Shown here piece after piece: positions 11,747 through 25,200 of a stretch of 64,000 nt of DNA (its first letter is position 1; the number at the start of each line of letters is the position of its first letter). A model generated the notes under the pieces. It was not told the DNA's origin and made no database searches. It saw nothing but the letters and a program-made list of their open reading frames with translations. This DNA comes from Apodemus sylvaticus (Eukaryota; Chordata; Mammalia; Rodentia; Muridae): NCBI RefSeq assembly GCF_947179515.1, contig NC_067476.1, forward strand, positions 57,477,800 to 57,541,799, read 5' to 3'. Made by a program: the position numbers and the translations under genes.

Positions 11747-14700
11747 TTTCCTCTCTCTCCCTTTCCTTCTCTATCTTCTTCTACCAATTTCTATTACCAT
11801 TCCCCATTCCTCTCTTCCCTTTTCTATGCCAACCTTCCTTTTTCTCTCTTCCTCCCTCAGTGACAGCTTTATTGCCTTAAAATGGAGGGACAGATCTCTT
11901 AAAGTAGATTATCACATCTGGCACAACCTTTTCCAAAAGGCTCCATCTTGCCTCTGTAAATTCTTCACACATTTATACTTCCCTCTACCTCTATATTCTC
12001 CCCTCTATCCTCTGTCAAGAATGCCATTTACCTCAACTCCCTTCCTCTCCAGCTCTAGTCTATGCATACTCAGGCCTGTCAGTTGTCAGTTCCTCAAAGG
12101 ATAAACTGAACCCAGTACTCCTCTCAACCATTTCCATAGCACAACATTACTTTCATTCATCACTCTCATCTTGGTGGTAAGGTTATGGATGGCTATTCAG
12201 CTGATAACTGTCCTTGCCATTGACCCTAGTGCCACAGGATAGTGGGACCCTGGGTTCCTCACCAAGAACTGTTTCAGACACATTCTTCTATGTCATTGAA
12301 TTCAAAACAGAAGATGGGAAAGTAATCAGGAAACTGTTTTCTGGAAAAGACTAACAAGACAATGTTAACTCAAAAGGAGAGAAGATGGGTGAGACTATGT
12401 TAGTCTTCATTGATATGAAGCATTGTACCCTGATGGAACATTCTGATGCATTCCAAAGGGCGGTAACCTCAACCCAGTCATCTGGTTCTGACCCAAGCAA
12501 TGGGATACAGTGGTCACACAAGTGAAGCTAAATGAAGTAAAGTTAGTTTGGAGGTAAGTTTCGTCATAGTTCCTAGTTATATTTTGTCATCAGGACAATA
12601 CACTTTTATACAACTCAACTGATCAACAACTCAGAAATTTATTAGAACTCCTAACTCACACTTTATTCCCGTGAATTTCATGATGATGATAGATACAAAG
12701 CCCTTGCCTAGTAATCAGAAATTTTATGCATTAATGTGCACTTCAAATTATATCATCTTAATCACATCCCACTGAATGGGCTGATTAGTCTAAATCCCAT
12801 CTTATAAAAACAAAGCTCTTGAAGCCACCATTGGGCATTATTCATTAGAATCCAGTTCTTTTGATCACTGCCCCCTACAATCTTTCAAATATCACACAGA
12901 GAGGCTTAAAAATATCCCAAGATTCATGCCACCAAAGACAAAGTATGCTTCTTGCGTTCAGCTAGCATTTCATCTATCTTGTCAACCCAAGATGAGGCTC
13001 AGTAGACTCTCAAGGATTATACTGATAAGGCAGACATGGTTCCACAGTCAGCTGGATACAGGACAGCAGAGCCTCAGGCTTCCAAATAAAAACAGGGTGC
13101 GGCTGATTCAGCTGGCTCCTTTGTGTCACAGACTCTGTTAAATCTGAAGATGCCAGCAAATGCAGAAAAAGGAATATTAAACAGTCTCTTCCTCCAGCAC
13201 CAAATGTTTATGGGAAAGTGCCCACTTTCAAGGGGTCACGTTACTTCACTTCCATGAGTAAAGTTGTTGTGTGATAATCCCATTGGCTGGGTGAGATTGA
13301 ATTGAGGCCATAGAACCCATCTTGGTCACTGGATCTGAGTCTCTTCCAGCCTCCTACCAGGAATGTTAAGTGATTCAGCTCAGCCTCAGGGGACCCAGTG
13401 AGGTAACTGCTGCTATGTCAAAACAGCCAGCTGATGCTTTAGTGCTGAGTCTACTGTTACTGTTTATATCTCACAGTGACAGGTGTGACAGAGAAATCAC
13501 CAGGGAAACACATCTATGCATTTGGTAGGCTGCCATAAAAATTTACACTGGAAAGACAGAGTTATTAATCACTTTACTTTGAGAAATTTGTAGCAAGCAA
13601 TTAATAATGAAGAACTATTTTATAGAGTGTTGGAGAGCAATATACAGTGTATGTGAGTGTGTGCACGCGCACGTGCACATGTGTGCCTGTGTGTATATAT
13701 GTATGTGCATGCGTGTGCACAGGCACCTGCATTGTATCTTTAAAAATTCACTTTATTGCTTTGTTCCTTTTCTATCATGGCCAAACATTTTGGAGATCAA
13801 ATCAAAGTAAAAGTGACAAATATTGACTACGGTAAAAGTAAAATAAAATGAAACAAACATTAACAATATAAAAAAATTGTGATAAATCTATGAAGGCATT
13901 TTTTCTCAGGCCCAGTAACAGATTATAAAATGCATTTCAAAAAAAGAAAAGGAACCTTCACCCAACCATTTATCTACATTATTTTCATAAGTGACATCTC
14001 CTTTATCAGTCCTGGCCAGCCCCAGATTCTTGTGGTGAAGATCTGACATATAAACTATGCTTTAACAATAAAATCGTCACTACTAGATACCTGACAGAGT
14101 TGAAAATACTCTGCCTAATGTTTTATTGGACTTTCATCTACATTCTTTTTTTATTGAAATGAGGAAAAGAGGAATTTTCCTTATGGTTGATGTTTAAAGG
14201 TTGGTCTTGATTTATCTACCCTTAGATGGAACATTTACTGAATTCAATCAGCGAGTATAGCTTAAGGATCCATGGTATAGTGCACCATGAGAGATGTTGG
14301 GGATGGAGGGACATAGCAGCCCCTGTCTTAATGACGAAGCTCTAGAACACCCTGAGAAGAACTTTCCACAAGCCCTCTCTACTTTCCCTGGGGTCACCTA
14401 TAACTAAGGCTTTCTTTCAAAAGGTGACCAAAAGCAAAGCTCTTTTTATCCTTAATGGAAACAGCCTAAAGTATAACAGTAGAAAAACTCCAAATACTGC
14501 CTCTCCATGAGAATCACATACTAACATTTTTGGAAATCTGCAAAAGCTAATATGAAGGGAGGCAACCCCTATTTCTTGCCTTTGGCATGTCGGTCATGAA
14601 GCAGAAGAAGTGATTGCAAGGCCTCAGCACTCTCAAACGCATGAGGATTCTGCAGGAACTCTTCAGCTTGGTCTATTTTTATAGCAAACTATGAAAAAAC

Positions 14701-16150
14701 ACAGGGAAAGACATGAAAATGATTTTAAAAACCAACAGAATACTTTATTATAATTATGGATTTTTCTCATACACTAATGACCTAGCTGACTCAATATGAG
14801 AGCGAGGGGGGAAAGAGGGGAATGTGGGAGAAGAAGAGGGGAAGGGAGGGATAGGGGAGGGGAGGGAGAGGGAAGGGGAGGGAGAGGGGAAGGGAGGGAG
14901 AGGGAAAGGGAGGGAGAGGGGGGAAGACACATGTTAGTGTGTTCTCATCTAGGATATTGTTCATGCATTTACATGTACTAAATTTACAAAATGCCATGGC
15001 TTCCCCTCCAGTTTTTTCTTTGTAACCAGAAATACATTATATACACTAAAATTAACCATCTTCTTTGTGTTCAAATATCTACAAAAAAAATCTAATTAAT
15101 ATTGTGATGTTTTTCCTCTGTGTTTAAGCTTACATATATATATAGAGAGAGGGGGGGCTTGTGGAAATAATAAATACATAAATATATATTTGTATATAAG
15201 CTTATAAGCTTATAGTTATATATCTAACTATAGATGTTTCTGAATAATAGTCTAATGTTTGTGAAGAAAACACACATGCACACACAGAGACACATATAAA
15301 GGGAGAAGAGATGTAGATCTAAAACAAATTAATTAATTTTAATCTAAACTAAATATAAAAAATATAATAAACTTTAAACTAAAATAAATTAGTTAATTTT
15401 ATAAGAAGGAGTGAAACTGGGGATAAGAGAGAAGAGGCAAGCTTTAACTTTTGAAGCTGTACTGGCAACATTATTTGAAGTTGTGTCCATAGGATTTGTG
15501 CCTTATTTGTATAAATAAAAATGAGATTGGCTAAAGCAAAGGTAAAAACTGGAGCATTTCTCCATTTCAAGGAGCATGTAGAACACACAAATGGTGACCA
15601 ATGTGATCAGCTTCACTTATTAAAATTTTTCTTAAGTAAATTTGAGATGGAAAGTTACTCAGAGAGATAATCCTAAACATACATTTTAGGTGGGGCAAAG
15701 TATAGTTAAAAATTCTATTACAATGTCCCCCTGGTGGGACCTGTACTTACATACAGGTGGTATGTTTTTACACCAAGGTTCAGTAGAGGTTATAGTAATT
15801 CATAAAGAGCCTGCTAAAATGTCCTCTTTGGATTTGGTTTAGAACCTGTGGGAAGCCACTTTATCCAGCGCCATTGCGAGATGGCGCTGGCAGGAAAATT
15901 TTAGTCCTGGTAAACAATTCTGGCGCATGTGCGGTACACCACACAGTGACTCAGCACTGGTATGCTAATGAGGTGCACCTTAGTTCTCCTATCACAATGC
16001 GACACATCCTCACCAACACCTACTGACTCCTGAGTTTTTAACCTTAGCCATTCTGACTGCTATGAGGTGAAATCTCAGGGTTGTTTTGATTTGCATTTCC
16101 CTAATGACTAATGATGCTGAACATTTCTATTTCTTTTTCTTTCTTTCTTT

Positions 16151-16219
<69 letters not shown>

Positions 16220-19200
16220 TTTCTTTCTTTTTTTTTTTTTTTTTTTTTGGTTTTTGAGACAGTTTCTTTGTGGAGTCCTGGCTGTCCTCGAACTCACTCT
16301 GTAGACCAGGCTGGCCTCAAACTCAGAAAACCACCTGCCTCTGCTTCCCAAGTGCTAGGATTACAGGTGTGTGCTACCACGCCCGGCATGCTGAACATTT
16401 AAGGTGCTTCTCAGCCATTAGAAGTTCTTCAGGTGAAAATGCTTTGTTTAGCTTTGTACCCCCCCCCTTTTTTTAAATAGGATTATTTGGCTCGCTGGAG
16501 TCTAACTTCTTTTTAAAGATATTATTCCAAGAGAGTCTTCAAAAGAGGAGCCCCTCTAGGTTATTTGTCATTTTCCAGTAGAACATTGCAGACAGTTGAT
16601 GGTCATGGTACAGTTTACATCTGTATGTCAGATTCTTTACTCAAAATTGATAAAAACCCACAACAAAAACAATGGTCTAAAAAATTCCTTGATCTCCTAT
16701 TACCTCTTATCTTGTAGATTTTCCCCCCATCTCTTTCTTAAGCTTGTTCAGAATAGGAATGACAATGGGAACTTAAACAAGAGTTAAAATTAATTTCAAT
16801 CATCTTTCTTGATCATTGGTGAAAGCGGCTTCCACAGAGAAGCCGCATGCAGATTATGTGGGGCTCCGCCCTCCACTTACTGTGGGCAGGTTATGCAGGG
16901 CTCCGCCCTCTACTTACTGTGGGCAGGTTATGCAGGGCTCCGCCCTCCACTTACTGTGGGCGGGTTATGCAGGGCTCCGCCCTCCACTTACTGTGGGCGG
17001 GTTATGTCATGGGAAGCCAGAAAATACAGACATATTTAGTTATTTCCCTAGACCCAATAAAAGCTCACTTGAGTGGATGGATAACAGTGCCCAGTTGATC
17101 TGGTTCGATTTAGTGTTTCCTTCTACTCCTTACAATATCTGGAAGTTATTTCCACATCACAGAGAAAATTAGCTATCATTAACGCTAAACCACGCCAAGA
17201 AACAAATATTGAGCCTGATGTTAGGAAAAGATAATTTGCTGTTCTCAAGAGTGCTGAGTTTCAAAGATGGTGACATTTATTATCCTCCCACTAAGATGGA
17301 AGGAATCGGCCAGAGCTGTAATTTGGCTTCTGTTGAGTATATTTTAGCTGGCTTATTTCTTCTTTCAGGAAAGGAGATCATATATTGAATTTCCCCTGAA
17401 GATGGTCAATAAAACGAGCAGAGCTTCAGCAGGGAGCTGTGGCATGTGAATTCTGGAAGCTACAGTAAGGGTTTGTTCCTCTTCTAAATCAGTTCATGGA
17501 GCAAGAGATTGTCCACCTCAAGTTTTATGTTCTGTGACTAATCTCCCTACCTTCGTAATTCCAGATTTAACTTCTGAATTTCCCTTCTATGAGCATCTTG
17601 ATTTTCACAGGTGGTGCTTAATCATAATGAGGTAGCAGCTGCACATCATCAGCAAGAGCCTGCTGCCACTGACAGAGGAGTTAAAAACGGGAGATTTCTA
17701 ATAACTGTCCTGCACAGAGATATCTTCTGAAAAAATAAGGGGGTCTCACATTTTAAAATCGAGAACCTCCACAAAAATGTAAACACACACACACACACAA
17801 GAAAAATTTCAGAAGGGTTCAGTGGCCATTCATCTATGTTGGAGCACAGTCCAGGAATAAAGTTGTGTGAGGAGAATTCCGAGTGCTTCTGAGAAAACTC
17901 TTAAGAAAACAAGAGTCTTGTGTCCTCAGTTTCTTCAAAACACAGGGCTGTTCTTAGAATGGGCTTTCCTTCTCCTACCACGTGTAGCAGAATTTACTTT
18001 AGCTATTGTTATTCATGTGCCTCTAAAAACCATGTCTTTACAGTTTGCAGCTTGTCCTTGTGATTAGATACTTTGTTCAAGTGATGCCTCTTAACCTTCC
18101 GTGTATAACTTGTCAGATGCACTGAGTAAAGCTAGCTATTGCATGAAATTTAGTCCACTTCGTTTTAGGCCCTGTTCTCCTAGTTCACATGGACAACTAG
18201 AGCCATAAACGTTTTGAAGTTCAGGGGCCTTTTTCTTCCTTTCCTTGTATTTTAATGGCCTTAAACTATAGAACATCACCTATATTCCTCAGGAAAATTC
18301 TCTAAGATGCTATATTTACAAGTCAAACATTCTATGGAATATTGTGTAATTCTTTTTATCCTCTGATTTTTAGCCAATAAAATTCACCACATCAGCATTC
18401 CCCAATAATTGTACAGTAAGAGCAATTAGATTCTAGTCTATATCTTCTATATCTTCTGAAGAAGGAACTAGATCAAAGTAACATGTGGAAGAGTTCTGCA
18501 TTTACTTAACTATCTATATGACTGATGATCTATATTTCAAGTCTTAATTTTATTTATAATTATCTATTATACCATATATATAACACACATATATAAGTAT
18601 ATAAGTATATATTGTACAATATATATAATACATAAATGTGTATATATTTTATACAATATATAAAATACAGAATGTATTGTATATATCTCCTTTATCCTGC
18701 TATTTTGAACACGTATGCAACACTTGTTTTAGGATGCCCAACAGTTCTGAGCATGCTAGTTGTCTGCAATGTTATGGAGTAGCAAATGCTTGCTGAATCT
18801 CGTACCTCCAAGGCACTTTGAAAAAACTCGGACGTCAGCCCAAGGAGCTCCCTTCTTCTTTCAAGCATGGAGACCAGCGTTGCCCATGCCTCACCCAGAG
18901 TCTGGGCCATGGCATCGTACACCTGACTTTGAGCCATGTTTGCTTCAGCCGTCCTGTCTGCTTCCTGTAAGAGTTCCCACACACGATCTTCCAAGGCCTA
19001 AGTCCGTGAAAACAAAATATATAGTCAATTATCATCCAGTGTGAAAATAAAGGACCACATTTTAAGCACAGATACCTGAAACTGTATGTGATCCAGGAAG
19101 GTCTAGTAGATAATTAATAATTTATAAATACAAATCATATTTGATGAGAAGTTTCATTATTCCCTCCTGCTTCCAAGTGAAAGTTTCTGTTCTCATACCT

Positions 19201-22200
19201 ACAAACTCTATACATCTTATTTTTTCCCCGATCTTTAAATTCTTCTGAAAATCTTCACCAAAAGTTGATTCAACAACTTCCTCAAACTCAAAATATCTCT
19301 ATCTCCTCATACCATCTTTACCAGGTAGGTCTACCACTATCCGGACTACCCTAAACAGCCATTCATAAGAAACAAGCTTCATTTCCCTCCTCCTCTTCCC
19401 CAACTCCCTTCCAATCCAAGACCTAGCTTCCTTCAAAGCCTGTCCTTCCCTGCTTTCACCTCATGCCTCAGTTTCCCCTCTTGTTTGTCTTCATGCTCCT
19501 GTTGCAGATTAAATTCAGTCGTAGCACCACACATCAAGCCTCAGGACATGATTTTACTTCTAGTCTGGCGTTCTCTCCTCTACAGATAACCATCCATACC
19601 TCAGCCAGACTCCTCTCCCCCGTAGTCGTCACACATCCCTCCTTAGTCCATTCATGACTCCCTTGTCCAAACAGTTTTCCCCCATTGGTCAAGACACTGG
19701 AGTCCCAGATTCCCAACTGTCTCCCTTGAATGAATTTAGGGCCTTAACCTTTTAAAACTACTTTCAGATAAATAGCAATTTAACTGTTTCTTCTGATTAT
19801 ACAAGTAACATACCAATATTCTTCATCTTACAACAGTGTTATGATAGTAACCAGAATCTGAGAGAACACTATTATATATCATCAGTACTAAGTAGACTTA
19901 GTGTATTATAATAAAAATTGAATACCTAAGTGGGGAGAGAGAGGAGTGGGAAGAGATATGGCCGAAATACCTCGAAACTGTATATGACATGACCAAGAAT
20001 AATGTTAAAGGAATTTTAAGATTTATTTCTGTTTTTAAAAATTGCAAAACTGAAAGTTCAGTGCCCACAAATAAAGTTCTACTGGAATGCAACCATAATC
20101 ATTTCTGAATCTATGGCTGTTTTCATGTCACAAAAGCAGAGTTTAGGGAATTGCGATTCAAAGGGTAAGATCAACAAAGCCTAAAATAGTCACCATTTAA
20201 CTCTTAATCAGAACAAACCATATAATATTACTCTATGACCTTTAGCTGAAAAGAAATAGTAGGAAAATATTCTTTTAGTGCCAAATACAGCATCACATGC
20301 AAAGCCATGATTTATTACTATTCTCATATTGTTAACCTCCAAATCTTGTTTCCATATTTTCTGTAAAGTGTTGGGTTGAATTAATTCTAATAATCTGAGT
20401 GTGCAAGTTCTCCAGATTGAAAACCTGGATGGCTCTACAGTGTGAATAGGCTGCATTGATAGGCCTCCAGCTCAGCCTGACCTTCATATGCTTTCTGTGA
20501 CTTTCACATTGTGGCACGTGCTAGGAATTGCACAAAGCAAAAAGTCCCCATTCCGTCGGTAGATACTGTGGGTGAGTAAAAAGCAAATTGAAATATATTG
20601 TCATTGGTTGGTGTGACTCTTCTAGAGAACAGTTTAGCGCCTACATCAGGAGTCTTGAAATGTTGATGTCCCACCAAATCTACCCACAACTAAGAATCTA
20701 GTTTGTGAAAATAAGAGCAGTCCACAGATTTATAGACGAGGAGCAAGGAATTAGATGGAGAGAAGCAATATGTCAAACCTCCTTCTGATTTATGGCCGGC
20801 ATTCTACATAACACAATGACGCAGACTTAGGGCTAGCAGTGTAGCTAAGAGGTAGAGCATGCACAAGACCTTAAGTTTGACTCCCAGTGCTACAAGACTG
20901 ACTAAGTTTGACTACAAACCAGCACCAAGGCCCACAGGCTGACTCTGCCATTTAGTAAATCCTGTGCATTTTATAAATCAGTTTTTCTCAGCATGTCTCA
21001 ACCTCAGACAACAATATTGATCTTATAAAGTTATGAAGAATAAATGAGTGATCTATGGGAGTCCCTATGGTAGCGTCTGACAGCTATTAACAGTCAATAG
21101 ATGTTAGATGGTATTTTAATTTCCTTTATATTCATGTATACTTTCTCATTAATATTAATTATTGTTATTCACTTATAAAACCACTGAATGGAAGGCATAC
21201 TGTGATCTGATAAAGATGAATTAAATACCACTATACCCATAACAGGAAACAAAAAGCTACTTATGATCTGAAGAGCTGCTAATGAATACCCACAAAGGAT
21301 TTCAGAAATGAAAACACTTGAAAATATAAGACTTTAATTTGAGTCCAGACATCAATGATCCACTTTTAAAAAATGTGTACCAAAACATAGTTTTGAAAAT
21401 TTTTTTCAAAAAAAGATGATTTAATCATCTATTTTGTTCTTTAATTTTTCACTAATTTTCTACAATAAGATGATTATTTTATGTATAAATACAAATGTAT
21501 TCTCCATGGTGATATGGTTATTTCATGTATGAAAATAATTCTATAACACATTTTCATATGGACAGTAAAATGCTTATTATATAAAATTAAAATGTATGTA
21601 TGTAGCCAATGACAAGAAGTTGTACAACTTTTAAATCAGCAGATTTGGATATCATGGTAAATCCAACAGCAGCATCAAAATTGGACCATAAGTTTTGAGA
21701 CCCATGTGTAGGAATAGAGTATTGTGTCTGGGACATGTAGTTCACCTGGGCTTAAGATTGTAGCCAGAACCAGGACGACATGCACAAGTTCCTTTTTATC
21801 CACATCTAGGGCCTCCCTTTCGAATGAAGGTGAACAGGAGAAAGCAAATGCATGCTGTAATTATTGCTGACACTAAATTCTCAGTCAATTTTTGTCGTCA
21901 TCTTTTGCTGGTTCTTCTAAACGGCAGTGATCTCCCTATTAAGTCTGTTTAACATCCCACCATCCTGCGCATGTCCATGAGCGTGTTGAGACAATGCTAG
22001 CCCTAGCTAACGGGTGAGTCTCTGTGTCTGAGTTAACAGACGCTCCAGCTCACTGTTTCTCTGACTCCGGCTCCACTGCCAAGTACATTTGTTATCAACC
22101 AGGACATGATAACATCATCAGGGTCAGGATGAGGATACCATCTGAGTTTTCTATTTGGGGGACGTATCTTGATAATGGTTTTCTGAAGTTTCTTGTAACC

Positions 22201-25200
22201 ACATCTTATATTTTCTGTCAAATGATTCAAAACACCTCCTAAATTAAGAAAATTATCTAAAAACACAGACACAAATAAAACCCCTTCATCCCTTAAAACC
22301 CTTTTTGACTTGAGAGTTTTCAAATTCTCAGACTAATTTGGGATCTCAGAAATGTTCTATTCAAACATAGTTGGAAATGTCTGTGGTCTTCTCACCCACA
22401 CACCAATGGTGATTACATTATTCTTTTATTTTTAAAGTAAATGGATTTAATCTATTCCATAAGGGCTTATTCACAGGTGTTCTGGTGAATATAATTTGAA
22501 CAATCATTTCAGTGAATTTAAGAAGGATAGAAAAATCTCAATACAGCAAATTAATATTATTAAATGACCAAAAAATATGATGAATATATATAATTCAGGA
22601 ATAACAGACAGATCAGGTTAAACCCAAACTAGGATATGTCTAGGGGTCTGCACTTGTAATCTATCTGTGTAAAAATAACAAAAAAGTAACGGAGCAATGA
22701 AAATACATATTGCATGGTAAAGAACCTCTGTCACCATAAGTAACAAATAATAGTCCAAGAAGTGAGGGGTCTGTGCTGTAACATCCCAGCCTGCTTTAAG
22801 TCTGTGTCCCTAACATGGCAGAAGCTGGCTCTCCGGACTACCCTGTATGTTCCTACCGTCCAGAGAATAAGGCAAAGCCTTATTCTTCTTCTGTCTATAA
22901 CCTCAATGAAGACTCTTTCCTCACAAGGATGTTTCTATAGACATTGGCTAGCCCAGGCAGCCATCCCTGAAACCTCCCTCTTAGGCTGTGAGCTGGAGAG
23001 AGGGCCCAGGACCTGAAATAATGCCCATACCGCCCCGTCCTCCCCTCTCCCTCCTCTAACAATATCCTACCTGGGATTTCCACAAAGATCCTTGAACACA
23101 GACCAGTTGTTCAATAGAGATAATATTGCTTAATATATCATGGATAGGAATTGTTGTTCCCTTCTTCTATAGAGAGAGGGAGGGAGGTGGAGTAAATAAG
23201 CTAAATTAACAATATGTGGGGCTTTTGTTCAACAGAACTCATCACTGAATAAAACATTGATAGATGGGATACAAAGTTTCATTCAAAAGTGTCCAAAAAG
23301 TGTTTCAATACAACTCTACAAGACACTGTCACTGAGGGTGGCAGCATCCACCCACAATGTTGACCAAAGGTGGCTTCTATAGTTTTGTCTATCTCTGTGG
23401 CTCGTAGCCACAGATCCATTAGTTTAGGGTACATTTGCAAGGTACAAGGACTAGCAGAATCTACCCTTGCATGTGGACCATTTCCCACAAGGAAAGTTAA
23501 AGTTAGATCTTACGTTAGTGAGAAGCCTATAATATCCATAATTTTACTATAAGACCAGACAACAACCATTGTTCATAATTGAGTCAGAAAATGCATTTTT
23601 CTCCATTCTTGAGGCCTATTCGGGCAATATTTTCCTTCGCCTTTGACTTTTTTCTTCCTTCCTTAGACATATAAACACAACTGGGAAAATAAACCATTAT
23701 AGAAAGTGTGCTCTATTTATCTTTTCCTTCCCCTCCTTACTCATTCCGCCCCTCCTTCTCCTCTTTCCCTGCCTCCCCATCACTTGTTTTAACAAAAGCT
23801 ATTCCTTTTCTTCCCTGTCAACAGAACAGACCCCTCTTGTATGTGAAGAACACAGGAGAGATGATGAAAGTCACCCCTTACCTTCGCCCATTGACAGAAG
23901 CCAATGGCACTGGCCTAGCTTATATGACTTGCTGAATAAGATACATGTAAATTAACCAACTCATGGATTAAAACATAATTGTGTCAGAAAAAATTATAAT
24001 AAAATGGAAAATAATGATTTAAAAATCCCTGGAAGGTTACTTGCAATGGTCAGTTCACATGCCACTGAACTGACATGGTGACCATGAGTGGAGCTTGAAG
24101 TCAGAGACCCAGAGCCTTGGCAACAGCACACATCCATGGTGTCAATATAAGCCTTGTACTTTAAGATATTATGCTATTTTAGGATCAAAACAAAGCAAAA
24201 GCAAGTAAAATTTAAAAACCTGATTTTTACTGGATATTTGCTTTATTTACATTTCAAATGGTATCCCCTTTCCATGTTACTCCTCAGAAAACTCCCTATC
24301 CCCTCCCCCCTCCCCTCTCTCACCCCTCTCCCTCATTTCCTGACTTGCATTCCCCGATTCTTGGAATCGAGCCTTCACAGGACCAATGGCCTCTCCTCTC
24401 ATTGATGTCTGAAATGACCATCTTTTGCTACAAATGTAGCTGGAGTCATGGGTCCCTCCATGTGTACTCTTTGGTTGGTGGTTTAGTCCCTGGGAGCTCT
24501 GGGGGTACTGGTTGGTACATATTATTATTCCTCCTGCAGGGCTGCAAACCTCTTCAGCTCCTTGGGTCCTCTCTCTACCTGCTTCATTGGGGACGCTATG
24601 CTCATTCTATTGGTTGGCTATGAGCCATGGGTATTTTGATCCACTTTCCAATAAGGATCAAAGTATCCATACTTTGGTCTTCCTTTTTCTTAAGCTTCAT
24701 GTGGTCTGTGAGTTATATCTTTGGTATTCCAAAACCCTGATTTTTAAAAGTCTAACAAGAATCTGGCTTTGACAGCTCCAATGAGATATGAACTAAGGAC
24801 ATTAAATTGTACCATCACTTCTTCTGCCAGATCAGAAAAGAAAATATTTTAAGTCATTTATTTCCAAACATATTTAAGGCAAATATCATAGAATAAATGT
24901 CAGGTTGAGCCTCCAATGGTTGTACTTATCTTCGTTGTTTACTGCAGGTCTGGTTAACTGCAATTGATCTCTGTGCCTGCTGTCACTTAGATTATCTGTC
25001 CTAACCATGCAGCAGTGATAAATGACAAAGAGGAGTACCAGAGAATATGTTTTCTGGGTTTAAACTGAGTGTGCCCGTGCTACAAGATGACTAATGCCAT
25101 CCTCTGTATTCTTTTATCTTCTTTAGGCAGATATTCCCACACAGTAGCCAGCCCCCAAATTAAACTTTCAAGTTAACTAACCTGCTTAAGTCTGAAACAG

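Larger units (their letters stand above)
10460..14579 (-). other. Ccdc141: Ccdc141 intron 4, GC-AG type
   Basis: Bounded by GCAAGA at 14579 and TTCTAG at 10460. It contains a G13 run at 10660-10672, a B2 at 11209-11421, a TA repeat at 11713-11742, a pyrimidine-rich stretch at 11743-12060 and a TG-rich tract near 13640-13730. From 12060 to 13600 and 13740 to 14579 I see no repeat family or gene. Confidence 0.9.
14689..18805 (-). other. Ccdc141: Ccdc141 intron 3
   Basis: Bounded by GTACGA at 18805 and TTCATAG at 14689. It contains a purine tract, an IAP-like LTR piece, an antisense L1 with a B1 inside it, and an LTR with a tandem array. The stretches 15160-15840 and 17120-18805 are AT-rich with only a short CA repeat at about 17783-17799 and a TA-rich cluster at 18560-18690. 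Confidence 0.9.

Noticed and set aside
16086..16351. Phe/Leu/Ser and Lys/Arg-rich open frames on both strands
   Set aside because: They come from the (TTTC)n tail and antisense B1.
20829..20905. tRNA gene
   Set aside because: Degenerate ID SINE with a deletion in the anticodon region.
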